This document shows positions 1 to 5,439 of a stretch of 5,481 nucleotides of DNA, piece after piece. Source of the stretch: Lachnospiraceae bacterium (lineage in GTDB: Bacteria > Bacillota_A > Clostridia > Lachnospirales > Lachnospiraceae); assembly GCA_031262285.1 (NCBI GenBank), contig JAISHZ010000098.1, forward strand, positions 1-5,481, written 5' to 3'. The notes under the pieces are model-generated. The model was not told the DNA's origin. It saw only the letters and a program-made list of their open reading frames with translations, and did no database searches. A program made the translations under genes and the position numbers. The stretch's first letter is position 1, and every line of letters starts with the position of its first letter.

Positions 1-58
1 AGGATAGAGCGCTCGCCTCCTAAGCGAGAGGCCGGAGGTTCAAATCCTCTCGGGAACG
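1..58 (+). tRNA. tRNA-Arg (anticodon CCU), 5' end cut off by window edge
   Basis: Decodes AGG arginine codons. The window opens inside the D loop, so the 5' acceptor strand and the 5' half of the D arm are missing. Visible parts are the 3' D-stem strand GAGC (7-10), the anticodon stem CTCGC/GCGAG (12-16 with 24-28) enclosing the 7-base loop CTCCTAA, whose anticodon CCT is at 19-21, a 5-base variable region, and the T arm GGAGG/CCTCT (34-38 with 46-50) with loop TTCAAAT. The 3' acceptor strand CGGGAAC (51-57) is followed by discriminator G58. The next bases are TA, so the CCA tail is not encoded and must be added after transcription. The unseen 5' strand is expected to read GTTCCCG. Identity as Arg(CCU) is secure from the anticodon loop. 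Confidence 0.95.
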
Positions 59-63
59 TATCG

Positions 64-93
64 AAAAGTGCCGGATGAACGTCCGGCACTTTT
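64..93 (+). terminator. Rho-independent terminator of the tRNA-Arg transcript
   Basis: A perfect 12-bp inverted repeat (64-75 with 82-93) encloses a 6-base loop, with a GC-rich core GTGCCGGA/TCCGGCAC. It begins 5 bases after the tRNA. The outermost pairs are AAAA/TTTT, so the arm ends in four T residues followed by ATC; the T-tract is short and the same structure could work in either direction. It separates the tRNA from the decarboxylase gene, although some read-through is possible because the 53 bases between the hairpin and the next start codon show no convincing -35/-10 pair. Confidence 0.85.
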
Positions 94-130
94 ATCAAGC
101 AAGCAACTATTGTTTCAAAAGGATTTCACG

Positions 131-139
131 AAGGAGAGG
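131..139 (+). promoter_or_regulatory. Ribosome binding site fixing the start of the decarboxylase beta gene
   Basis: The purine run AAGGAGAGG ends 7 bases before ATG at 147. The only in-frame ATG further upstream (75) lies inside the tRNA terminator hairpin and has no Shine-Dalgarno sequence, so a 404-aa reading from that point is very unlikely. Confidence 0.85.
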
Positions 140-146
140 TATTGTA

Positions 147-1289
147 ATGGATTTTTTACTGGAAGGATTAATGGCCATCACTCCCGCACAATTAATCATG
201 TATGCGATTGGAGCTTTCTTGATTTATCTGGCGATTAACCGCGACTTGGAGCCGGTGCTGCTTTTACCAATGGGTTTTGGATGTATTTTGGTAAATTTAC
301 CTCTTTCGGGCGCATTAAATCAGGTATTACCCGGCATTGGCAAGACAAGCGGTATCGTGGAGTGGATGTTCGAAGTCGGTATCGAAGCGGCGGAAGCTAT
401 GCCTTTGCTTTTGTTTATCGGAATTGGTGCGATGATAGACTTTGGTCCGCTGTTAGCAAGTCCTAAAATGTTTCTCTTTGGTGCAGCGGCACAATTTGGG
501 ATCTTTGCCGCATTGCTCGTAGCCGTTTTGTTTGGCTTTGACTTACGCGATGCAGCATCCATTAGTATCATCGGCGCTGCGGATGGACCGACCTCTATCT
601 TGGTATCACAAGTATTAGGATCAAAGTATATTGGTCCGATCGCCGTGGTGGCGTATTCTTATATGGCATTGGTACCGATGATACAACCTTTGGTCATCAA
701 AGGTTTAACCACCAAAAAAGAACGGATGATACGGATGGAATATAAGCCTGCAAATGTTTCCAGAAAGGCAAGGATTTTGTTTCCGATCATTGTAACTGTT
801 GTGGCAGGGATGGTCGCGCCACAATCTGTCTCTTTGGTTGGATTCTTGATGTTTGGGAATCTCCTGCGCGAATGTGGTAAGTTGGATAATCTTTCACGAG
901 CAGCACAAGATATCTTATCCAATTTGGTATCGTTGCTATTGGGTATCACAGTATCATTTAGCATGAGAGCGGATACCTTTGTGACATTTGATACGATTTT
1001 TATCATGTTGATTGGACTTAGCGCATTTGTCTTTGACACAGCGGGCGGCGTATTGTTTGCAAAATTGCTCAACCTCATTACTCCCAAGAATAAGGTAAAC
1101 CCGATGATCGGTGCAGCAGGTATTTCTGCATTTCCGATGGCGGCGAGAGTAGTGCAAAGACTCGCGGGTAAAGAAGATCCAAGCAATATACTCATCATGC
1201 AAGCAACAGCGGCAAACGTCTCCGGGCAGATCGCATCCGTTGTGGCTGGTGGTGTTATTCTGAAAGTAGTGTCTTCTCTTTTAGGATAG
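147..1289 (+). CDS. Na+-translocating decarboxylase, beta subunit (OadB/GcdB/MmdB family)
   Basis: This is the membrane subunit of biotin-dependent sodium-pumping decarboxylases (oxaloacetate, methylmalonyl-CoA or glutaconyl-CoA type). It releases CO2 from carboxybiotin and couples this to Na+ export. The 380-residue protein is almost wholly hydrophobic, with many membrane spans. Residues matching those shown to matter in Klebsiella OadB are all present and correctly spaced: Asp146 in IIGAADGPT (OadB D203), Tyr172 in SYMALVP (Y229), and Asn318, Gly322, Ser327 and Arg334 in the NPMIGAAGISAFPMAARVV stretch (N373, G377, S382, R389). The pump should therefore be functional. The C-terminus carries the usual NVSGQIASVVAGGVIL segment. 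It starts 53 bases after the tRNA terminator, and a 40-aa anchor-like gene follows. No alpha or biotin-carrier gene is adjacent, so the substrate cannot be assigned, and I give no gene symbol. The family call is firm. Confidence 0.95.
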   Translation: MDFLLEGLMAITPAQLIMYAIGAFLIYLAINRDLEPVLLLPMGFGCILVNLPLSGALNQVLPGIGKTSGIVEWMFEVGIEAAEAMPLLLFIGIGAMIDFGPLLASPKMFLFGAAAQFGIFAALLVAVLFGFDLRDAASISIIGAADGPTSILVSQVLGSKYIGPIAVVAYSYMALVPMIQPLVIKGLTTKKERMIRMEYKPANVSRKARILFPIIVTVVAGMVAPQSVSLVGFLMFGNLLRECGKLDNLSRAAQDILSNLVSLLLGITVSFSMRADTFVTFDTIFIMLIGLSAFVFDTAGGVLFAKLLNLITPKNKVNPMIGAAGISAFPMAARVVQRLAGKEDPSNILIMQATAANVSGQIASVVAGGVILKVVSSLLG

Positions 1290-1300
1290 GAACTAACGCC

Positions 1301-1381
1301 ATGAGCGTGAAGTGTAACGTGTTAAGAAGATTACTATTCTTAGGCTGTATCTGCGTAGGGATACAAGAAAGCGAGGAATGA
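1301..1381 (+). CDS. Possible 26-aa leader peptide, unconfirmed
   Basis: In the 96-base gap after the beta-subunit gene, ATG at 1301 opens a 26-codon frame ending with TGA at 1379-1381. A modest Shine-Dalgarno-like AGGA (1288-1291) lies 9 bases upstream. The peptide is basic at the start (MSVKCNVLRR), hydrophobic in the middle (LLFLGCICVGI) and acidic at the end (QESEE). Its stop lies only 4 bases before the ATG of the next small gene, a spacing compatible with translational coupling. I recognise no family, and a chance frame this short is common. Conservation in relatives would be needed to accept it. Confidence 0.2.
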   Translation: MSVKCNVLRRLLFLGCICVGIQESEE

Positions 1382-1385
1382 ATAG

Positions 1386-1508
1386 ATGAATATGGAATTA
1401 ATCAATCAAGCGTTGGAAGTCATGTGGAAGGGAATGGCCAGCATTTTTGCCGTAATTCTCATTCTCACTTTGATCGTCTTCCTACTCAATAAATTTTTAA
1501 AAGATTGA
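1386..1508 (+). CDS. 40-aa single-span membrane protein, OadG/MmdD-like mini gamma subunit of the decarboxylase
   Basis: The 40-residue product has a short amphipathic N-terminus (MNMELINQALEVMWKG), one hydrophobic span (about residues 17-34, MASIFAVILILTLIVFLL) and a short basic tail ending NKFLKD. The pattern Gly-Met-x-x-Ile-Phe followed by a Leu/Ile/Val-rich helix and a lysine is typical of the N-terminal membrane anchor of the small gamma/delta subunits (OadG, MmdD, GcdD) of Na+-pumping decarboxylases, which tether alpha and the biotin carrier to beta. Here there is nothing after the helix: the Ala/Pro linker and biotin-binding domain of longer family members are absent. Its position directly downstream of the beta gene supports the assignment. 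The start at 1386 follows a GAGGA motif (1373-1377) with 8 bases of spacing; ATG at 1392 is the alternative. Coding status is fairly sure; the family call is inference from pattern and neighbour. Confidence 0.7.
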   Translation: MNMELINQALEVMWKGMASIFAVILILTLIVFLLNKFLKD

Positions 1509-1553
1509 AAATCATCGGAAGAATAGATCAACAGCGAGAGCGTTGCCAGTGAT

Positions 1554-1557
1554 GGAG
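1554..1557 (+). promoter_or_regulatory. Shine-Dalgarno GGAG favouring the glgX start at 1564
   Basis: GGAG ends 6 bases before ATG at 1564, the best-placed ribosome binding site among the candidate starts. TTG 1543, GTG 1549 and ATG 1552 have only a weak GAGAG (1536-1540), at distances of 2, 8 and 11 bases. ATG 1591 has no clear site. Confidence 0.55.
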
Positions 1558-1563
1558 AAGAAA

Positions 1564-3654
1564 ATGCCGGAAGATCGTTTGATAGCTCCTATGAGCAGGG
1601 TACACATGATACCCATGGATGTGGTAAATGGATTTGATGTCAGACCCGGTATGTATGAAGTGAACGGTGCCACAGCGATACCTTGCGGAGTGAATTTCAC
1701 AGTGCATTCGTTTGGAGCAACTTCCTGTGAATTGCTATTGTATAACAGGCATGAGAAAGAACCTTACGCAATTTTACAATTTCCGGAACAGTATAAAGTT
1801 GGGAATGTGTATTCGATGATCGTATTCGGACTGAATATTCAAGAGTTTGAATACGCCTATCGCTTAGATGGTCCATACAATCCACGTAAAGGATATTTGT
1901 TTCGCAAAGAAAATGTACTGCTTGATATTTACGCGAAAGCAGTTACCGGGCAAAGTCAGTGGGGGACTGACACAGAAAGAGACAGTCACTATCGTGCTCG
2001 AGTGGTAAAGGATGATTTTGACTGGGGAAAGACGACTAACCCACTGATTCCCATGGAGGATTTGATTATCTATGAACTTCATGTAAGAGGATTTACGAAG
2101 CATGAGAGTTCAGAGGTAACCCTTCCGGGCTCTTTTTCGGGAGTGATGGAAAAGATTCCGTATTTCAAACAACTGGGTGTGAACGCTGTGGAATTGATGC
2201 CGATTTTTGAATTTGATGAAATGCAAGGATCGAGGCAAATCAATGGACAAGCGTTGCCGGACTACTGGGGGTATAATACCGTCAGCTTCTTTGCACCAAA
2301 TACCAGTTATGCGGGAGTGCAGGAATACAATCGAGAAGGCAGAGAGTTAAAGAATCTCATACGAGCCTTGCACGAAAATGGGATGGAATGCTTTTTGGAT
2401 GTTGTATTTAATCATACAGCAGAAGGGAATGAGCAGGGACCTACCTTTTCTTTTAAAGGCTTTGATAACAACATTTACTATATGCTGACACCTGAAGGGT
2501 ATTACTACAATTTCAGCGGTTGCGGAAATACGCTAAATTGCAATCACCCTATTGTACAACAGATGATCTTAGAGTGTTTACGGTATTGGACGACCGCATA
2601 CCATATTGATGGATTTCGCTTTGACTTAGCCAGTATATTGGGCAGAAGTGAAGATGGTTCTCCAATGAGTAAGCCGCCGCTTTTGCAATCTTTGGCGTTT
2701 GATCCGATCTTGGGCAATGTGAAGCTGATTGCGGAAGCATGGGATGCGGGTGGATTGTATCAAGTAGGAACCTTTCCTGCATGGAAAAGGTGGTCAGAGT
2801 GGAACGGAAAGTACCGCGATGATATGCGCAATTACTTGAAAGGTGATTACGGCTTGAGCGAGGTAGCAGGCAACAGGATCACCGGTTCTCGTGATTTGTA
2901 TGCACCGGAATATCGAGGAAATAATGCGTCGGTGAACTTTATCGATTGCCATGATGGCTTTCCGTTATGGGACATCTATTCTTACAATCAAAAACACAAT
3001 GAAGCAAACGGTTGGAACAACGCAGACGGTAGCAACGACAATCGAAGTTGGAATTGCGGTGTCGAAGGAGAAACGAATCAAGAAGAGATACTCCATCTGC
3101 GTAGGAAACTGGTGAAAAACGCGATCACAGTCCTAATGCTGAGTCGGGGCACTCCCATGTTTTTGTCCGGAGATGAATTTTGCAATTCGCAATATGGAAA
3201 CAACAATGCTTATTGCCAAGATAACGAGATCTCTTGGTTAAATTGGAAAGATCTTGTGAAAAATCAAGAAATGTTTCGTTTCTTTTCTTATGTGATTTAT
3301 TTCCGAAAAACACACGATGTGGTAAGGCGTTTTAGCGGTTCTTGTTCAATCGGATTTCCGGAAATCACCATCACACCGCAAACGGATACTTGTAAAGTAC
3401 TACGTATTTTATATGCCGGACGCAATCGAAATCGATCGCAAGACGAATTGATATATTTGGCAGTGAATGTGTTTTGGGAAAAACAAGAGTTTCAATTACC
3501 GGATGTACCTACGCCGCTCCGTTGGTATATTGCGATTGATACCGGTGAGAGATATCTTCCGCAATCGTTTGCAGGGAAAGACGAATTGGTGGAAGTATCA
3601 CAGTTATCGATACAGATAGAACCTCGCAGTGTTTGCGTATTTGTTGGAAAATAA
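1564..3654 (+). CDS. glgX: Glycogen debranching enzyme GlgX, isoamylase-type GH13 alpha-1,6-glucosidase
   Basis: A cytoplasmic hydrolase of alpha-1,6 branch points in glycogen or limit dextrins. Numbering from ATG 1564 (696 aa), residues about 24-110 form an N-terminal CBM48-type beta domain (GFDVRPG through EFEYAYRLDGPYNP). The catalytic barrel begins near YELHVRGFT (170-178). All four GH13 signatures are intact: DVVFNH (279-284), GFRFDLAS with nucleophile Asp354, EAWD with acid/base Glu391, and FIDCHD with transition-state Asp464. The isoamylase/GlgX signatures NDNRSWNCGVEGET and GTPMFLSGDEF follow, then a C-terminal beta domain. Length is normal for the family and there is no signal peptide, which fits intracellular glycogen rather than extracellular pullulan. 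No other glycogen gene is in the window. It starts 55 bases after the mini-subunit gene with no terminator between, so cotranscription is possible. The exact start is uncertain (1543, 1552 and 1591 are alternatives); the function is well supported, though bond specificity within GH13 is inferred. Confidence 0.93.
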   Translation: MPEDRLIAPMSRVHMIPMDVVNGFDVRPGMYEVNGATAIPCGVNFTVHSFGATSCELLLYNRHEKEPYAILQFPEQYKVGNVYSMIVFGLNIQEFEYAYRLDGPYNPRKGYLFRKENVLLDIYAKAVTGQSQWGTDTERDSHYRARVVKDDFDWGKTTNPLIPMEDLIIYELHVRGFTKHESSEVTLPGSFSGVMEKIPYFKQLGVNAVELMPIFEFDEMQGSRQINGQALPDYWGYNTVSFFAPNTSYAGVQEYNREGRELKNLIRALHENGMECFLDVVFNHTAEGNEQGPTFSFKGFDNNIYYMLTPEGYYYNFSGCGNTLNCNHPIVQQMILECLRYWTTAYHIDGFRFDLASILGRSEDGSPMSKPPLLQSLAFDPILGNVKLIAEAWDAGGLYQVGTFPAWKRWSEWNGKYRDDMRNYLKGDYGLSEVAGNRITGSRDLYAPEYRGNNASVNFIDCHDGFPLWDIYSYNQKHNEANGWNNADGSNDNRSWNCGVEGETNQEEILHLRRKLVKNAITVLMLSRGTPMFLSGDEFCNSQYGNNNAYCQDNEISWLNWKDLVKNQEMFRFFSYVIYFRKTHDVVRRFSGSCSIGFPEITITPQTDTCKVLRILYAGRNRNRSQDELIYLAVNVFWEKQEFQLPDVPTPLRWYIAIDTGERYLPQSFAGKDELVEVSQLSIQIEPRSVCVFVGK

Positions 3655-3662
3655 CAGTTATG

Positions 3663-3720
3663 AAGAAGATCGAGTGCGAAGGGAAGATCCTCACAATCGC
3701 GCTCGATCTTCTTATTTCCA
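3663..3720 (+). terminator. Rho-independent terminator after glgX
   Basis: The 17-base arms 3663-3679 and 3697-3713 pair fully, with one G-U (T3675 with G3701). They read AAGAAGATCGAGTGCGA and its complement around a 17-base loop. The hairpin starts 8 bases after the glgX stop and is followed by a T-rich stretch (CTTATTTCCATTTTATT). The tail is interrupted by other bases, so efficiency is uncertain, but position and stem length make it the obvious end of the + strand transcript. Confidence 0.8.
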
Positions 3721-3797
3721 TTTTATTGAATTCAGAAAAACAATTGTTACAATTCACGCGTTCGCCAATCTACATTCTAAGGCATTGTTTCCCGGAC

Positions 3798-3901
3798 GAA
3801 ACGAACAGAGTAGGGGACAGTTCTGGGTGTTAGACTCTCTGGGTGTTCCGATGAGCCCAGAGAGTCTAACACCCAAAACTGTCCCCTACTCTGTTCGTTT
3901 C
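3798..3901. repeat. 104-bp long inverted repeat, REP/BIME- or MITE-like palindromic element
   Basis: The two 46-base arms (3798-3843 and 3856-3901) are reverse complements at 45 of 46 positions; the only mismatch is C3823 opposite A3876. The loop is 12 bases (TGTTCCGATGAG). The outer arm carries GAGTAGGGGACAGTT, ending as AACTGTCCCCTACTC on the other side. The inner arm carries GGGTGTTAGACTCTCTGGG. A GTAG tetranucleotide (3810-3813, mirrored as CTAC at 3886-3889) recalls the tag beside REP sequences mobilised by RAYT transposases, and GGGGACAG-type repeats are, to my knowledge, widespread in intergenic regions of Bacillota and other phyla. It sits between convergent genes, a common REP location. 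There is no T-tract, so it is not a plain terminator. Open frames crossing it are by-products of the palindrome. That it is a mobile repeat is inference from one copy. Confidence 0.85.
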
Positions 3902-3979
3902 TGTTCACTGATAATCGTTATACGTAGATCAGCAAACGCCTAAATGGTAACAAACAATTCTATCAAAATAACGAATTCT

Positions 3980-4034
3980 AAACTTTCTATATTCGAAGCT
4001 TTCTAAACTATAAGCTTCTATTTCGAAGCTTTCT
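3980..4034. repeat. Degenerate tandem duplication at the 3' end of the MFS gene
   Basis: Two adjacent units, 3980-4004 (25 bp) and 4005-4034 (30 bp), both begin AAACT and end with the identical 13-mer TTCGAAGCTTTCT (3992-4004 and 4022-4034). They differ mainly by a 5-base gap near their starts. The right-hand unit covers the stop codon and the last codons of the transporter gene; the left-hand unit is outside it. On the - strand, GAAGCTT at 4018-4012 can pair with AAGCTTC at 4001-3995 around a 10-base loop, a 7-bp hairpin beginning at the stop codon. No T-tract follows, so this is at best a weak terminator for the transporter. Confidence 0.6.
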
Positions 4035-5358
4035 TTGATGATATTTCTTCCTTGGCTTTTCCGCTCTTGGGAACCAGGAAAAAGCAAATTAAAAATGCAA
4101 CGGCATATAGTGCAATCGTTAAATATAATACATTTTGATAACCGACAGGATTAATGCTATTGCCGTGATCATCCGTCGTAAAGTCACCTGTGTGTTTTAC
4201 GATATAGCTTGCGATTTGATTACCGGTTAGTCCTGCTACTGCCCATGCGGACAGACACAAACCGTGAACGCGACTAATCGATTTCATACCGAAATGATCA
4301 CTTAAAAGAGAAGGAACACTGCTAAAACCACCGCCATATCCGGTATTGACGACAAAGAGTAGTATGATCACGACTACAGGAATACTCTTCGTGATTCCTT
4401 GTGTGAGAACGACTAGCCCAGTAAATGCGACAGAGGATAAGAAAATGATCTTGTAGATTGTATTTCGATCTTTTAGACGATCTCCCAACGCGGATAATCC
4501 CAAACGTCCTCCTGCGTTAAAGACAGCCGTCAAAGCACTGATGACGCTTACCGCAGAAGCAAGGCCAATTGCTTTGACAATACTCTTTTCTTGAGAAATG
4601 AGAGCCAAACCGCAGGTAATGTTGATATAGAACATGAACCAGATCGCGATAAATGTCTTGTTTTTCAAAATTGCAGAAACGCTCTCAGACGCAGTTTTTT
4701 CGTGAGATTCTACCCAACCATCGGGTTTCTTCAATAACAAGTGTCCAAGGAACATCAGTACAAAATACGCGATTGCCAAAATATAGAACATCCAAACCAA
4801 TCCAACTGTGTCTTGTAAGACCTCCATGATAGGACTGGCTATGACTTTCGCCAATCCAAATCCTGCGATGGCAAGTCCGGTCGCGAGACCTTTTTGATCA
4901 CTAAACCATAACATCAGTGTTTTGACCGGAGAAAGATATCCGGTACCGAGTCCGATACCCATGATAACACCATAAAAAAGGAAAATTCCGATTACGGAAG
5001 CCGTGGTACCAATCGAGGGATACAAGGAGATGACAAGTCCTGTCCCTGCCATACCGATCGAGAAGCAGATCGTGGCGATTAAGGAAGCTTTGTGAACATC
5101 ACGTTCCACAAACGGTCCAAGGAAAGCGGCTGACATACCGAGAAAAAAGATGGCGAGACTAAATGCCCATTCGATAGTGCTCTTTTCAGCACCGATCGTA
5201 GATGCTATCGATTCGGAAAAGAGAGACCAACAGTATACAGTACCAATACTGCAATGAAGTAATAATGCCGGAATCGCGGCACGAACCCATTTGTTTTTGC
5301 GTGCCGCAGCGATCCACCCTCCGGAAGTTTCTTTGTCACTTGTAGATGACGTACTCAT
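4018..5358 (-). CDS. MFS transporter, OFA (oxalate/formate antiporter) family; carboxylate substrate unknown
   Basis: A 446-aa inner-membrane secondary carrier with twelve predicted spans, a polar N-terminus (MSTSSTSDKETSGG) and a lysine-rich C-terminus. OFA-family features include HCSIGTVYCWSLF in span 1, GYLSPVKTLMLWF near span 4, a charged central loop (about 211-235), NAGGRLGLSALGDRL between spans 8 and 9, and the run GGGFSSVPSLLSDHFG then VHGLCLSAWAVAGLTG in spans 10-11. Members exchange or import small acids such as oxalate/formate or lactate. In OxlT, as I recall, span 11 carries an essential lysine; the aligned position in SAWAVAG appears to be Trp372, which argues against oxalate, but this needs an alignment. 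ATG at 5358 follows AGAGGAG with 5 bases of spacing, a strong site that fixes the start. The gene is convergent with glgX and stands alone here, so context does not name a substrate. Confidence 0.9.
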   Translation of the reverse strand: MSTSSTSDKETSGGWIAAARKNKWVRAAIPALLLHCSIGTVYCWSLFSESIASTIGAEKSTIEWAFSLAIFFLGMSAAFLGPFVERDVHKASLIATICFSIGMAGTGLVISLYPSIGTTASVIGIFLFYGVIMGIGLGTGYLSPVKTLMLWFSDQKGLATGLAIAGFGLAKVIASPIMEVLQDTVGLVWMFYILAIAYFVLMFLGHLLLKKPDGWVESHEKTASESVSAILKNKTFIAIWFMFYINITCGLALISQEKSIVKAIGLASAVSVISALTAVFNAGGRLGLSALGDRLKDRNTIYKIIFLSSVAFTGLVVLTQGITKSIPVVVIILLFVVNTGYGGGFSSVPSLLSDHFGMKSISRVHGLCLSAWAVAGLTGNQIASYIVKHTGDFTTDDHGNSINPVGYQNVLYLTIALYAVAFLICFFLVPKSGKAKEEISSKKASK

Positions 5359-5390
5359 GTAAGCTCCTCTCTGCTCAATTCGGGCGAACT

Positions 5391-5421
5391 ATTTAAGCGA
5401 CATAAAGGCGATGCCTTTCAA
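5391..5421 (-). promoter_or_regulatory. Possible MFS promoter with a dyad in its spacer
   Basis: Read on the - strand, TTGAAA (5421-5416) resembles a -35 box and TTAAAT (5396-5391) a -10 box, separated by 19 bases. The spacer region contains the 15-base dyad AAAGGC-ATC-GCCTTT (5418-5404), which overlaps the last three bases of the -35 box. A long spacer holding a dyad is the arrangement used by MerR-family activators. Both hexamers match consensus at only 4-5 of 6 positions, so the promoter is tentative and the regulator is speculation. The predicted transcript would have a leader of about 25-30 bases. Confidence 0.3.
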
Positions 5422-5432
5422 GTAGCCGCTTA
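5394..5432. repeat. Nested dyad upstream of the MFS gene
   Basis: The outer arms TAAGCG (5394-5399, reading TTAAGCG from 5393) and CGCTTA (5427-5432) enclose the inner arms AAAGGC (5404-5409) and GCCTTT (5413-5418), the latter around a 3-base loop. Unpaired stretches of 4 and 8 bases separate outer and inner stems. As RNA it would form a two-step hairpin ahead of the ribosome binding site; as DNA it could be an operator. It matches no riboswitch class that I recognise. Confidence 0.5.
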
Positions 5433-5439
5433 GGTCGTT

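Larger units (their letters stand above)
3655..4017. other. 363-bp convergent intergenic region without a gene
   Basis: This region lies between the 3' ends of glgX (+) and the MFS gene (-). It holds the glgX terminator, the 104-bp inverted repeat and part of the duplicated sequence beside the MFS stop codon. Between the first two are AT-rich bases with small palindromes only, such as AACAATTGTT at 3739-3748. From 3902 to 3979 I see nothing recognisable. Apparent frames here of 66-104 codons run through the terminator, and the 104-codon one also through the palindrome; they lack ribosome binding sites and protein-like composition. Confidence 0.8.

Noticed and set aside
1..93. Integrated element using the tRNA-Arg gene as attachment site
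   Set aside because: No integrase gene, no repeat of the tRNA 3' end further along the window, and the genes that follow are ordinary metabolic ones.
94..130. Promoter for the beta-subunit gene
   Set aside because: TATTGT at 110-115 could pass as a -10 box, but nothing resembling a -35 box lies 16-18 bases upstream; that stretch falls in the terminator hairpin.
75..146. 24-codon N-terminal extension of the decarboxylase beta subunit starting at ATG 75
   Set aside because: The codons lie in the tRNA terminator hairpin and leader, encode a Cys/Arg-rich stretch unlike the family, and have no ribosome binding site; ATG 147 has a strong one.
659..1198. 179-codon frame on the - strand inside the beta-subunit gene
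   Set aside because: A shadow of a strongly supported gene on the other strand, without ribosome binding site or recognisable domain.
3829..3870. Integron attC site: GTTAGAC and GTCTAAC within the palindrome match the core-site patterns GTTRRRY and RYYYAAC
   Set aside because: The two cores are in the reverse order to attC, the stem is almost perfectly paired without extrahelical bases, and no integrase or cassette array is present.
3798..3901. Simple Rho-independent terminator
   Set aside because: The arms are far longer than needed and no T-tract follows on either strand; glgX already has its own terminator at 3663-3713.
3629..3943. 104-codon frame and a 66-codon frame in the convergent gap
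   Set aside because: They overlap the end of glgX and run through the terminator; the longer one also crosses the long palindrome. They have no ribosome binding site and look like no protein family.
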